Positions 1 to 11,733 of a stretch of 64,000 bases of DNA are shown here, in pieces. The notes under the pieces were generated by a model. The model made no database searches and was not told the DNA's origin. It worked only from the letters and a program-made list of their open reading frames with translations. Source of the DNA: Cephalotus follicularis (Eukaryota > Streptophyta > Magnoliopsida > Oxalidales > Cephalotaceae); contig BDDD01001370.1 in assembly GCA_001972305.1 (NCBI GenBank), positions 1 through 64,000 of the forward strand, read 5' to 3'. Position 1 is the stretch's first letter. The number at the start of each line of letters is the position of its first letter. A program made the position numbers and the translations under genes.

Positions 1-211
1 CTCCGTTTTGGGCGATCAACAGTTATGTTTGTTTTTGTGGGCATCACGTAGTATGGGATGCGTGATGTGTTTTAATTCGGCTTATATTCGTATGCTTCCG
101 CAAGTGATTGTTGGATACAGAAAGTTTTAAATTTATGGTAAAATTGCATAAGCCGGATTTATTTGTTGATTGCTTTACCACTTTTATGTTGTGGAAAGAC
201 GGGGTGTGACA
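1..211 (+). mobile_element. 3' end of a long Ty3/gypsy LTR (element P)
   Basis: The segment ends in ggggtgtgaca at 211, the same terminus as the LTRs of element C (13283 and 25250). It carries the two blocks shared by these LTRs, cacgtagtatgggatg at 45-60 and tgcttccgcaa near 92-103. No primer-binding site follows the terminus, so this is the outer end of a 3' LTR or a solo LTR. The rest lies left of the window. The next sequence belongs to the opposite-strand LTR B, so P probably inserted into B. Confidence 0.75.
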
Positions 212-2581
212 GTATAACAGTGTGCAGTGAATAGTAATAGTATACAGTAACAGTGGCAGTAATAGTAACAGTGCAATATATCAGTGTACAGTTGCGGACA
301 GCCTCGATATACCAACCGTCGCTAAGCGGGGTATATCTAGCTAGTCTTAATCATATCCAAGGCCATAGGCCAGCAGACACTCAGTAAACAATCAGTAATC
401 AAACATAGGCACAAACAATCCGAAGGTCCATCCCACTATCTACGCACTCTCTGAGTCGTAGATGAGTAGGGTGAGATAACACTAACCACACAGTGCTTAC
501 AGTAGGGCTTGTTCTCAATGGTCCAAACCCATATCGTCTCGACTATTCACAACGGTCTAGCCTATATTTTGTCGACTGTTCACAACGGTCCAGCCTATAT
601 TGTCTCGACTGTTCACAATGATCCAGCCTATATTATGTGGTCTAAAATTCATAACCTTCATGACAGAAATGAAGGGTATGAATGGCTTATCGCGTTTGGT
701 CTCAAACAGTATCAGTCATAACAGTAATCATACAGTACTCGTACCCATAACAGTATTACAGTAAACAGTAGAAATGATAGGGACCTAAAGGATCAATGTG
801 AGACCCACATCCATCAAAACAGTTATAAAACAGTTTTCAGTAATAGTATTCAGTAACAGTATCATTAACAGTTCAATAACAGTTGGTTGGTCCCTATCAA
901 GTTTGTAAAACAATGGAGAGGAAGTCCAATGAGATCATCCGCGTCCAGAGGTCCCAAAGGGGCTATCCTAACCATTCTTGAAAATTGTTTGTATAAAACT
1001 CTTTTGTTGCATTTTCTTCAAGAATCACTTCGAAAACTTGAGTCAAAGCTTTAACAGTGTTAAAAGATGATTCGCATAGGATACAAGGCCTTAGGGAGGC
1101 TTCCTATGGAATCAATTTAAAGAAGAAACAGTTTGAATTTGAAAATAGTGAGAAACAGTGCCATTTCGCAAAACAAGGCATTAAGCGTCGACTAGTTTAG
1201 TTTAAAAACGTAAAGTGTCGACTATTCAGTTTAACACAAAAAAGAGGCGACGATTTTATAAAGCATAATTATGAAACATCGACTACTCAGTTTAAAGGCA
1301 TGAAAAAGTCGACGTATCAGTTTTGAAAGCAATAAAGTGTCGGCGGTTTCGTCAGAAACACCAGTTTATAAAGCAGTTCACAAATCAATGGAACTATGTC
1401 CAAAATCCATGAAATCCGTTTCAATCACAATAAAAACAGTTTATAAATCCACACCCAGTTCCCATTCGGTGCGATAACCAGTAAACAATAGCAGATTCAA
1501 TAGAAGTATAATAATAGTCGATCAACACGCAATAACAGTAACACAGTAATAATTCACACAATTCATCAAAATGCATGAATGCAGTGCAAATAGTATAACC
1601 TACCTGTTATAGCAGTAACAACAGTTGCGCTTGCTATTTAAGGGATTCTGTAGCAGGACAGACGAACCGTCAGCTCCTCCAAGCTTGAACCGGCCATCGA
1701 ATCGCCATCGATTGGGAACCTCCTATCCTTGATCACTTCATTCACACTACATATACAACATATTCCTGTTATGCTCTACGCACAAGAATCAACACTGCCG
1801 TCACCGAAGCTCCGGCCAATTTTCGGCCAACTCACCCAGCTCCGGCGACACCCATAAACAGACTCCACATTGGACGATCTACTCAAAACCATCAAAGACT
1901 CTCCGTGACTCACCGCAGATCGCGCTGTCACGACCGGCAGTGAGTTCGACTCACTGAGTCAACTCGTCGGACTTCAACAGTTCCGGTCAACACCTTAAAA
2001 CGCCTCACAATCATCAACGCTACACATCCTTGCCCTTAACTCACCGAGACTCAGCGCCAAAGATGTGGTCAAAGGCGACAGTGGGTCAACTCGCTAAGTT
2101 GACTCGTTAGTTCGAATCCGGCTGTTTTCGGCCGAATGGCGCCAAATCAGCTACTAAAATAGGTGTAGCCGGCCTCCTAGGTGAAGACCGGCCCATTCCG
2201 GCACACTAACTGGCGGTGGAACGCATGACAGTGATGGCGATAGTGACGGGGAGAAGAAGGAAAAGAAAAGAGAAGAAAGGGGAAGGAGGTTACCAGCCAT
2301 GGAGAAGCAGCAGGGGAGCTCGCTGTCACTTTTCCTGGTCGCCGGCGTCTCTCCCTTCCTCTGGCCCCATCTCTCTCCCGCTCTCTCTCGCGTTCCCTCA
2401 GGTGTGTCTCCCATGTTTCTCTCCCTTCTTTTGACGCACCAGAGTGATCAGCACATATAAGTAATATGCTAAAGTAATAATAGAGACGTACGTTTTCATA
2501 CGCCGTCGGTACTCCGTACAAACGATGAAATCGCGAAATTTTAATATATATATAATATACATATATATTCGGGGCATTACA
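212..2581 (-). mobile_element. Gypsy LTR on the minus strand (element B), inserted in the gag of element A
   Basis: Read on the minus strand the LTR begins TGTAATGCCCCG at 2581, directly after the gag codons of element A, and continues left until P interrupts it. Along its length come a GA-rich stretch (2230-2440), a donor-like acag|gtaggtt near 1600, a cluster of GTCGAC-core motifs (1184-1345) and CAGTA-rich low-complexity DNA (212-890). These match the order seen in the other long LTRs. The short open frames inside it are GA/CT-rich or repeat-derived and are not convincing genes. Confidence 0.7.
1184..1345 (-). repeat. GTCGAC-core palindrome cluster in LTR B
   Basis: Five spaced copies of a gtcgac or near-gtcgac core (gcgtcgactag, gtgtcgactatt, gaggcgacga, catcgactactc, aagtcgacgt) lie in about 160 bp. 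Related clusters lie in other LTRs of this window. Confidence 0.6.
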
Positions 2582-3019
2582 CCACCAGTGAGTGGCCTCT
2601 CCCTATAACCGGTAGACTGAAAACTTTAACTTTTGTTCATCTGTGCCGTCCATCACCTCAAAGATCTTTTCGAGGTCCTGTAACCACCTCTTAACAATGG
2701 TAGCGTCAAGCTCTCCTCGGAAACCAGGAGGACTCTGCCTCATGAATCTCTCCATGTTTCTGCCAAACGAATTACCATCCTCCCGTGGGCAATGATCAGG
2801 AACTCTGTGTCGTGGTCGAGTGTGCGCATAGTATTGGCGCATCTCCTCCACATTAGCTGCATTAAAGGCCATCTACTGCTGAAAGTAATCCACAATAGGG
2901 GTCATCGGATCCCTCTCATCTTGGGGAACATTCACCCCTTGCGGAACATTTGCCTCCTCAGGGGCATTTGCTCCAGCAGCTCTAGCTCTAGCTCTAGCAT
3001 GTGTCCTTCTGCTATCCAT
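2582..3019 (-). pseudogene. gag: Gag N-terminal fragment of element A, broken by insertion of LTR B
   Basis: Minus-strand frame starting at ATG 3019-3017 (MDSRRTHARARARA), followed after an in-frame TAG (2875-2873) by a stretch aligning with the gag of element C: MERFMRQSPPGFRGEL, DATIVKRWLQDLEKIF and LKFSVYRL, then a second TAG and GEATHWW. The match to C gag is clear over more than 80 residues. The frame ends where the LTR start of B begins at 2581. Gag would form the capsid of the retrotransposon particle. With two nonsense codons and an insertion, it is a pseudogene. Confidence 0.85.
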
Positions 3020-3217
3020 TTTTGTTCCTATAGGAAAGATGTCGTTAGTAATCATCCCAAGGAAACATTTCATTAATTTCCAAGGAAACTATTAGCCTAG
3101 ACAAGTTCCTTATTTAGTTTAAGCGTATATGGAATATTCTCGAATACCACTATCATAGTATCAAATCATTTGGTTGCTGAGGATAGTATCCCAGCAACAG
3201 CCTATAATTAAAAATAA

Positions 3218-3229
3218 GCTCTGATACCA
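3218..3229 (-). other. Primer-binding site of element A
   Basis: The reverse complement reads TGGTATCAGAGC, the usual plant LTR-retrotransposon site pairing with the 3' end of initiator tRNA-Met. It lies 5 bp inside the LTR end at 3234 and before the gag ATG at 3019, which fixes the orientation of A. Confidence 0.9.
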
Positions 3230-3705
3230 CCTTTCTCACACCCCGTTTCGATAAACAACATTTAAGTGCTATAAAATATGGCAATCAACATAACAACATT
3301 ATCCAACTTATGCAATTTCACAAATAAAAAAAAACTTGCGTAAGCATCATATAAATAAGCTGAATTAAATGCGTATCAGGCATCCCATACTACGTGATAC
3401 TAAATTGTTCCATAACAATACTCAACATCAAACATGATAAACATATTATCCAGCAATACAATTATCCCAAATACAAATAAAACATTATCCTGTTACAAAA
3501 TATAAGAGAGGACATCTCGGTCTTCTTTTCAATCTCAAAAGAGCACGCAACCATAGTACCCGCAGCATCAATTTGAAATAGTAGGGGGTTAGCCTTTGTC
3601 CTTACTCGTCTAAGTAGCAACGTTATAAGTTCAATTCGGGATCACATTTAATACATGTCATGTAATGTATGCAATCGTGGATGCAGTAGATAGTATCCCA
3701 TAACA

Positions 3706-3741
3706 ATATATATATATATATCTGTGTGTGCGCACGCGCGC

Positions 3742-3780
<39 letters not shown>

Positions 3781-3786
3781 TGTATA
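3706..3786. repeat. Compound (TA)n-(CG)n-(TG)n microsatellite
   Basis: About 75 bp of almost unbroken alternating pyrimidine-purine: TA repeats, then tgtgtgcgcacgcgcgcgcg, then a TG run to about 3780. It lies inside LTR A. The histidine/threonine and cysteine/valine runs of the open frames here are by-products. Confidence 0.95.
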
Positions 3787-4432
3787 CATGGATAACTGCC
3801 AATATAGCAAACATGCCAAATGGCTACAATCCAACAATCCAATTTGAGACAAATGCTATGAAGGCATCACCATCTCCTAGCCCAGATGTTGTACTACTCA
3901 CTCCAGTCCCGACTCCCAAACAACACAGAGTAGGCCACAATCCAATGTTACCAGCACGCAGCTAAGTAACCAATCCACTGTGGGAATCCCTAGCCAACTC
4001 CAGGCACCTACAGGAAAAGCTGCCGTTAGCCGGCTATGGCAATCTCCACCATGCGACTAACAATCCATTTTCCAAGAAAGTTATGCATAATAAAATACTC
4101 GTAACAACATATTTATTAAAAATATGTAACAATCCTTTTTAAACTGCATGTTTATTCAAAACATGCTTCAATCCCTTTTTTTTTTTAAATTGCATTTCAG
4201 TTTTGACATAACAGTTTATACAATATAATGATTTGCGATAAATCATGTATGCGACTTCCTAAAAATCATACATCATTTTTAAAGCAATAACAATCGAATT
4301 CATTCAATAATCCACAATCCAGACCCAATACAATGCAATCATATGGTCAAACGTGCCTAGAGTTGTATCTAGAGTCATTTCGGAGTCAACGGGTCCAATT
4401 CGAGCAAAACTATACCAACCAGTGGATAAGCG

Positions 4433-5115
4433 TCGACGCTTATCCGTTGGGCGTCAACGCTTATGTCCTCTAAGTGTCAACGTTTCATGCCTTCAATCCC
4501 AGGCCTAGCAAAACCACAGGCGTCGACGCTTTTCCAAAGGCGTCGACGCTTTTGTGATATCAAGAGATATCACTTCACCAGCCTTTATTCCAGGGGGAAA
4601 TCCAACCCCCCACTTGCATGCAATTCTAGAAACTTTCCTTACAGGTGTAATACGCACAACAGGTTATCAATATATGCAACCAGAACATCCAACTATGAAC
4701 AATTCGTGCAATCCACAATGAACATACCAGTCCTACAAATGTTCATATAAGGCATAGACGTTGTCGTCTAAGCGTCAGCGTTTCGTGCCTTCAATCTCAG
4801 GCACAGCAAAACCACAGGCATCGACGCTTTTCCAAAGGCGTCGGCACTTTTGTGATATCAGGAGATATCACTTCACCAGTCTCTATTCCGGGGGGAAATC
4901 CAACACCCCACTTACATGCAATTCCAGAAACGTTCCTCACAAGTGTAGTACGCATAGCAGGTTATCAATATATGCAAACAGAATATCAAACTATGAACAG
5001 TACGTGCAATCTACAATGAACATACCAGTCCTGAAAATTTTCATATGAGGCATCGATGTTTTCCTTAAGCGTCGACGCCTATTGCCTTTGCACATGAAGG
5101 CGTCGACGCTTATAG
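4433..5115 (-). repeat. GTCGAC-core palindrome cluster 2 of LTR A
   Basis: Repeated ggcgtcgacgctt and variants (gcgtcaacgctt, gcgtcggcac, gcgtcgacgcc) occur about a dozen times, many with T-rich spacers. The strongest copies are near 4520-4550 and 5075-5110. The cluster lies downstream (LTR sense) of the donor-like site, as cluster 2 does in LTRs C and H. Confidence 0.8.
4453..5048 (-). repeat. 298-bp tandem duplication in LTR A
   Basis: Two head-to-tail copies (about 4453-4750 and 4751-5048) share phrases such as ccaaaggcgtc, gatatcacttcacca and ggttatcaatatatgcaa. Each contains an open frame of 95 codons on the plus strand, antisense to the LTR. About a fifth of the codons differ at the amino-acid level, which argues against selection for a protein. 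Confidence 0.85.
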
Positions 5116-5588
5116 CGTGAGTGACAATGGTTAAGAAATTTTGTGAACTTCGGCGTCCTCATTTCAACAAACCAGGGGAAAACAACTCAAATAATCGTGC
5201 AATTCAGTTCATTTATTCTCTTAGATTACACATGCATCATCGGTTTACGTGTCACAGGAATCATTCCAACAATCCAACAATCCAAAAAATCTGAAAACAG
5301 CAAGCAATTCATGCATAATATCAATGGCATGAACATTAACTTCAATTAACATTTTTCATGTATAAAACCACTACAATCCCCTACCTCTATTTTCAAGTTA
5401 GAAACCTTGAAAGTCCACCTATTTGTGTTCCAAAATCTGGTCACGGCAGTCCCAAGATTCGTCCAGTTGCTGCAATTCCACAAGCTCCAAAGCTTCAAGT
5501 TGTTCAACAATGGAGGAAATCCTCTCCTTCTTCTCCCTTCCGATTCTCACATTGTTTTCTCACCAACCCTCAATGTTTCTCTTCTTTT

Positions 5589-5600
5589 CCTTTTTATAGT
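5589..5600 (-). promoter_or_regulatory. Candidate TATA box of LTR A
   Basis: The minus strand reads actataaaaagg, followed downstream by a weaker GA-rich stretch. It lies about 650 bp into the LTR, between GTCGAC cluster 1 (upstream) and the donor-like site near 5384, where a U3 promoter is expected. Assigned by sequence only. Confidence 0.45.
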
Positions 5601-5910
5601 TGTTTGAATGAGCGAGAGGTGAAGATGGAGGTGTTCTTATGCAGATGGCTCCCTCTCTCTCTTTCTCTCTGCCTTGAATGCACACACCCATGTTCGCTTT
5701 CTTCTTTCCCCAGTTTTTCTTTCTTTCTTCTTTCTTTGCAGGTTTGCATGCACCCACACTTGTCATTTTCTTCCACCCATTCCAGTCATGCAGGTCAGGG
5801 GTTATGGTGATGCCCAAAACGTCCCATTTGGTGTCTCAAGGCACCTGCAAAGTGATCTTAATTTGCTCCCCTTGCATGTTAGTCTGTCAGCAGTAGAACG
5901 TGCCTGATAT

Positions 5911-6056
5911 TCGACTCTAAGCGTTGACATTTTTCATGCAGGCGTCGACGCTTTGGTCATTTCTTGCAATGGGGTCGACGCATTCCTTCCACGTTGACGT
6001 GGATATGCATGTCTTTTTGGCGTGTGTTCTTTTGGCTTAGGCTTTGACGCTTTACG
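5911..6056 (-). repeat. GTCGAC-core palindrome cluster 1 of LTR A
   Basis: Copies such as ggcgtcgacgctttgg, ggggtcgacgcat, acgttgacgtgg and gctttgacgcttt lie 190-330 bp from the LTR start, upstream of the TATA-like site. LTRs C, H and J have a cluster at a similar distance. Confidence 0.75.
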
Positions 6057-6243
6057 CTCAAAACAGTGTCGTTTTTCTTTAAACATTTCCTTTCCCATTT
6101 CTAGTAATTTCTCTTCCAAAATTCAACATTTAAAATTCGGAAAACATCATCAAAGTCATGAATTTCATTATTCTTATTAATTCTGTAATAAGATTACATT
6201 TGAAATTCAAATATTACAATATGCAAAAATCCTGGGCGTTACA

Positions 6244-8508
6244 ATAAACGCCAACTACATAGTTGTGAATCCTCGATGCATCGCCATGGCGCTAGTCCAT
6301 TGATTTACCAGCTCTCTCAGCTGTCTAGCGTTTCTCAGCTACCTGCAAAGAGTTACAAATGTCAGTCTCACAACCTGAGCCAACTACTCAAATCGAACTT
6401 ACAATGTAAACTAGATAAAACATTAAAGTACCTAACCACAAGGTATTTCATGCTTTGGAGTATAGGAACATATTACAATCTCTTCCAGTTGCCTTAGCTT
6501 CCCATAATGGAAGTAGGCAAACTCCATATAAAACTTTTTGATCCTTTCTAGAATGGAAACCCTTTGCACTAACTGCCTCTTCCATGGGTTTTCACCATTG
6601 GAACTTAGATTCACTTGATCTATCTCCCCTTGACTTTATTCAAGGAGGAAATCAAGGCATCACAGACGATCTTGACCTCTCTTGGTCAAAATATACCTTT
6701 ACAGTCCTCGAATGGGTGCCATACAACTCCTTGAGTTGTGTAAGAATGACACACAAGGTCAGTGAGTGCATAACCCACTTATACAGAATTGTGGCAACAT
6801 TCCATCAATAGATATGCTACGAGCTCGATAATCGTCATCCCACCATTTAGCCCCTATGACCTTGTGATGGTCGGATACATCGTTCACTAGCTCGGGGTTG
6901 TCTCAGTCATAACATGAGCAAATCTGATGCTCGTGAGAATGTTACGCTAAACGCGTTTCCATTCAGTGAAATAGGGATGTTCAAGTTTTGGAGTGTTAAA
7001 CGTGTTTGAAATTCGTTTGTGCTATTTTCCAATTTGAGTATTTTGTCGAGTATGTGAAAACTAGAAACCTATAAGAGGAAAGAGAGAGAGAATGTTAACA
7101 TATCATTCCATTTATTATATTACCATAATCCTTGGTCTTTTGTAATTATGGCTTCTCCCACTATTCTAATCGTATCCCACACTTCCTTGTGGAATTCGAG
7201 AAGCCTCTTGCTTCCTAGTAGGGATCGGAATCTATCTCTCTCTGTTATGGCCTCACCGGTGGGCATGGCAAACCACGATATCAAGATAGTTAGACATGAA
7301 TGCCCATTTACATTAGGACCCCTTGCCCAAAATGTAAGATCCGATACAAATTTTGGCCTACTGACCCATACAGTCCACAACGTTGGTCTGTGCCAACAAT
7401 ATGTACCCGGTATAAGTCAAACCCACAATCCTCAAAGAAATGAACCTGTTTTGTTACCCACAAAGGAGCTTGTCAGAGTTTCAAAACATGGTTAATTCCT
7501 TCTAGTACAACCCCTGTACTAAAATTGAACAGAAATGGTCATATGGGGGACCTCTACGGTGGGCAGTGCTATACCCAATATGTCCACACCATTCAACGAA
7601 AATCATGGAAAGCCAACTATGGGACAGGCATATATCCCACCGCTTATGGACTTATTATTTCACAAGTTGGAGGAATTTGGTCTCATCAAATTTTATATAT
7701 TACCAAAAAGCCGTTTTAGATAATTTTAATTATCTTCCAATCCATTTGGACGACTTAGCATGCTTGACGTGTTTGGATTGTTTGCAAAAAGAAAGCATCC
7801 ATCTCATGCAACATATTTCCCACTTAGAAATAAATATGGTCTGGCTAGGGACTAAATTTATAAGTAATCACACGAGCCAATGTGATCACTCGATCTCCTA
7901 GGTTAACTATTTAAAACTACTTTATTACAAAATGCTCCATGCATACAGGGTCTTCACTTGGTCTTGTAAATTCCTGGATCTTTCTCTACAAGATCCTTTG
8001 TAATTCTTCTCTTCTTTGTTTACAAAATGAAATATCTCAAATACATTTAAAAAATAAAGAATAGAATACAAATGGAGGGAGAGAGAATAAAACAAATAAG
8101 GAATTAATGGTACTCGCAGGCAACCTTACTATAGACCAAATAAAGCACATGATAATAAAGCAAATTAAACCATCCACAAAAGAAATCAAAAGCTAGGTCC
8201 AGTCCCATAGCCAACCATCATGCATAAAACATTTAAAATCTACATCCACTATAGACTTTAAATAAACACAAGCAATTTCAATTTCCAATGACCAACCGAA
8301 ATAATTCCACAAGTTGGCCGACATTCCAGTAAACCTCCCACTGGATTATTTAAAACCTAGTTTCTTGAAAAATAAATATTTTATTTTATAAAACAACCAT
8401 GGGAAGGGAATTAAACTAGAATTTCAGCTACTTTAATTATTCCAAAATAGTCACCAAAACCGAAATTAATGTCTAATTAAAACTAAAATGGATGGCTGTG
8501 ATACCACT
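6244..8508 (-). mobile_element. Non-coding internal region of a truncated copia-like element (N)
   Basis: This 2.3-kb stretch follows the primer-binding site of LTR N on the minus strand and is cut at its far end by the LTR of A at 6243. I find no gag, protease, integrase or reverse-transcriptase motif in any frame; the longest open frame (7148-7495, plus) looks random. It may be the non-coding body of a large retrotransposon derivative, but assignment to N rests on position alone. Confidence 0.45.
8496..8507 (-). other. Primer-binding site of element N
   Basis: The minus strand reads TGGTATCACAGC next to the LTR end at 8509. This is the initiator tRNA-Met site with one mismatch to the usual TGGTATCAGAGC. 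Confidence 0.75.
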
Positions 8509-9688
8509 TGTTGGAAACTTGGAAAGGGTTCCCGATCAATTTGGTCCTAGGACGTTGGTGTGTATAATTTTAATTTTTTTAAAAACACCAAGACAGTAAG
8601 TCAAGGTTCACAGTAACACCTTAGTACCAAATAGAAAGGCCTAGGATCTCCGTTTAATCGAACTAAAACGAAATCAAGCATGCACATAAAGATAAACCAA
8701 AACCATATCAGTAAACATAAAAGCATAAGGGAAGCGGCCATACCAACGTTGGAGGCTCCACCACTTTGCCGCTACACGCTTGCAGCAGCCACCGCCCGTT
8801 ACTGGACCCACTGCCCATCACCGAACCAGCTGGCCGGATTCCGGCCAGCACGTCAGCGACCAGCTCCGGCCAGCACGCCAGCGACCAGCTACCACGCCAA
8901 CAGACAAAAAAAACACAGATCTACCCACTGGAGGCGAAGACTCAGCGGGAAGTGCCCCGAAACCCCTAGGCGCCGCTGGCAGCGGCGGTGACTCACTTAG
9001 TTGGACTCTGTGAGTTCTGATCCGATGCCCCATGGACCAGCCATGATATATCTAGTCTCCAAATCGCCCGATCTTCACAACTGTGGCGGAGACTCGCTGT
9101 TACTCGCCATGGAACTGTCTGTCACACTGAATCTGTGAGTCGTACTCACTGAGTTGACTTGCCCGAACAAACCAGGGCAGGCCACTTCAGCGCCGTGAAA
9201 TAGACCACAGGATCTAAGCGCCAATAACCAAGGCTCGCCATGACTCGGCGTGGAACACCAAGTCATAACACCAACTCGCTATGTCGACCAAGCTGACTCA
9301 GCAAACAAATATCGACCAAAAAACGACCGAAAAATGCAAGGAAAAACCTAGAATAAGATCAAAATGGATAGAGCCATTGATTGGCTCCACCCATCATGAT
9401 CATCGGCGGTGGAAGAGACGCCGGGAGCAGAATTGGTAGAAAACAGCAACTGCCGACAGGTAGAATAAGAAAGGAGAAAACGGGAGAGAGAGAGGGGGAA
9501 GAAGACTTACTGGCACGAAGCGCCGTTGTATTCTCTGGTAGAAACGGGCCCCTTTTCCCGCGACGCACAGTTACGTCTCTCTCTCGTGTTATACGCATAC
9601 CATGTGCACGGGAGAAAAAGAATGGGAGAGAGTGTGAGAGAGATTAAGGGAGAGTTGAAAAAAATTTCTCAATTTTTTTATTCACTTT

Positions 9689-9722
<34 letters not shown>

Positions 9723-9940
9723 ATTTCTCCTTTCTCTATTATTTTAAAGTCTCTTTAAAAATTAAAATGTTTTTCCCTTTGTAAATTAAAGATTGTCTCT
9801 CCGGCAAAAAATCTGTTATATATCAATAAGCGAATTTGGGGAGGGTAAAACAAACCTCAAATGTCAAATTAATATATACTAGTTAAAACTAGATTTACGA
9901 CCAAGCGAGCATGTGTGCAGCATGTGTCACTTTTCCAACA
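8509..9940 (-). mobile_element. 5' LTR of copia-like element N (1.4 kb)
   Basis: On the minus strand the LTR runs from TGTTGGAAAAGTGACAC at 9940 to tttccaaca at 8509. The two ends form an inverted repeat (tgttggaaa/tttccaaca) and the primer-binding site follows. The TGTTGGAA terminus is typical of many plant Ty1/copia LTRs; the superfamily call rests on that and the 1.4-kb length, since no pol is preserved. The middle has CT/GA-rich DNA (9430-9730) with a (TC)n tract. Confidence 0.75.
9690..9719. repeat. (TC)n microsatellite
   Basis: About 15 uninterrupted TC units within LTR N, in a GA/CT-rich stretch that may be part of the transcribed leader of that LTR. Confidence 0.95.
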
Positions 9941-10421
9941 ATCAGGCGAGACCAGAAAGCCCGGTGGATATCTGGTACGATGATAAATTTCCCAGAACAT
10001 CCCAGGAGTTCTGGTAAGACCATCCTAATAGTCCCCGACTATTAGAATGACCCCGGTATGATTTCCAATCATCCCCCGGATCCGTGTAAACCACGTCTAT
10101 CATCCATTAGCCGGTTCCCCAGTGCTTTATCACTGTCATCAGTTTGTGTGCCGCATATCCCTCATCATCTCGGCTCCAACCGTGGACTGAGGTTTGGATT
10201 AATGTCACCCATAGGTAAAACCACAATAACTATAATTCCATGAACGCACTAAGACTATGGGAGATATCCCCGAAAATCTCTCTTTCCCAATCTCCCAGTG
10301 TCCGGCCAGGACTTTACGTCTTCAACGGTCATAGATGTTATAGAGCGTATAACCCTCAACACGGGTGTGACGATCCCATCTTGCGAACTCGCCCATACAT
10401 CTCAATGCAGCTCCCACAGGG
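9941..10421. other. Unassigned intergenic DNA, left part of the site where C inserted
   Basis: No coding frame or element terminus was recognised. It is continuous with 25256-25903 once C and one TSD copy are removed. A perfect hairpin, ctaatagtc-ccc-gactattag, lies near 10026-10046. It may be part of another decayed retroelement, but no diagnostic motif was seen. Confidence 0.5.
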
Positions 10422-10426
10422 CCAAA
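10422..10426. repeat. Left target-site duplication of element C (ccaaa)
   Basis: The 5 bp before the LTR start TGTAATAACC equal the 5 bp after the 3' LTR end at 25251-25255. This proves the two LTRs belong to one insertion even though 15 kb now separate them. Confidence 0.95.
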
Positions 10427-10600
10427 TGTAATAACCGCAATTTAAATTAATGTATATTGATACAATTTTGAATAAAACGTACATTTTAATTGAGTTATTT
10501 ATCCAATTATACTGATTTCTATGACTGGTAAATGTTTGGGGTGAACTGATATGCTATTGGTGAAGTATCAAAGACTAGGAAACCCTAATCTAACCCAAAC

Positions 10601-10680
10601 AGCCGACTGTCACAAAGCAACAGTCGACTGTTTGCCACGTGAAGAAGGCAGTCGACTGCCCTCTAACTCCAGTCGACTGG
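10601..10680 (+). repeat. GTCGAC-core palindrome cluster 1 of LTR C
   Basis: Contains agccgactgt, cagtcgactg, gcagtcgactgc and cagtcgactgg at roughly 20-27 bp spacing, about 180-250 bp from the LTR start. Here the palindrome arms are CAG/CTG, not GCG/CGC as in LTRs A and J. Confidence 0.9.
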
Positions 10681-11733
10681 TTTGCTCCAGGACAGATTCC
10701 TGGCATGTGCAGGGACAAGAAGGACAGATGGGATGATGGCACTTATGTCCCACCACCTACCAGAACATGCAAAAGTGAGTGTTTGCATGTTCTCTGCAGA
10801 CCACCAACCACCAAATTGATTAATTAAGAGAGAAAGTGGAAGTGAGGGAGGCATGTGGTGGAAAGAATGAAAGAAAAATGGGAGTGCATGTGAGTAGGTA
10901 ACACATCTGACAAATTCAGAGGTTCTTGAGAGTTATATCTGCTGATGGAATGTTGTTTGAGTATTAGAAATACAGAGTGAAGTGAGAGTTACTAAGGATT
11001 GTGGAAGGCTTGCATTGGAGATGTTAGAAAGCTCAAAAAGGAGGACTTTGAGGCTTTAGAATCTTAGTAAGTCCTTGATCCAAAATTCTTGTTGTTATGT
11101 TGATAAAATGTGACTAGGAATGTTATATATCTTCTGTTAATGGATTGGAATAACAATCTTTGGAATTGAAATGGGAAGTAATAATGAAATCAAGTGGAAT
11201 TGGTGATATAGTCTCTAGAATGGATTATAATTGTTGTCAATGTTAGGATATGCTTAATGACTCCTAAATATGTATATACCTACTGTTGAAACATGCAAAT
11301 CAGTAGATGGATTGAGTAAATTATTTGGAAAATGGAGAGTGTTTTAAATGGAACTAGAGACTTAAGTATTCTAGTAATTTTTGATGCAGCTAGGCAATGA
11401 TTATAGTAATTGATTAGTATATATATACATACGGATTTCATCTTCTCGCAAACAAGTTAGAAATCAATGAATTCGAGATTGAATAATTGTTAACATAGAC
11501 TTCAAAGGAGAATTGGAAAATGGAAGTTAAGAATTAGAGAACTTGATGATTGAAGTTATTGTTGGAATTGTAATTGTTCTAAGTAGCTAATGGAACCTAC
11601 TGCTACTAATGCATGAGTCTATAAACATGCTTACATAGATTGATATTGCTGAATTGAAAGAATTGTTGGTGAAAGTGACTTGGAACACAAAGAGAAAGAT
11701 CAAACTCAATTGATCTTGGGACAGCGATTTGAG

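Larger units (their letters stand above)
3234..6243 (-). mobile_element. 5' LTR of element A (3.0 kb, chromovirus type)
   Basis: On the minus strand the LTR starts TGTAACGCCCAGG at 6243 and ends ggggtgtgaga at 3234 (the usual terminal aca is mutated). The primer-binding site follows at 3229. Inside are a TATA-like site, a GA-rich segment, a donor-like gag|gtagggg near 5384, two GTCGAC clusters, a 298-bp tandem duplication and a mixed dinucleotide microsatellite. The block catcccatactacgtg near 3384-3399 is the reverse complement of the conserved box near other LTR 3' ends. No convincing protein is encoded. Confidence 0.85.

Noticed and set aside
2154..2521. Arg/Glu-rich and Ser/Leu-rich frames on both strands
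   Set aside because: GA/CT-rich leader of LTR B gives open frames by composition; no homology pattern.
3623..3965. Small proteins with His/Thr or Cys/Val runs
   Set aside because: Translations of the dinucleotide microsatellite.
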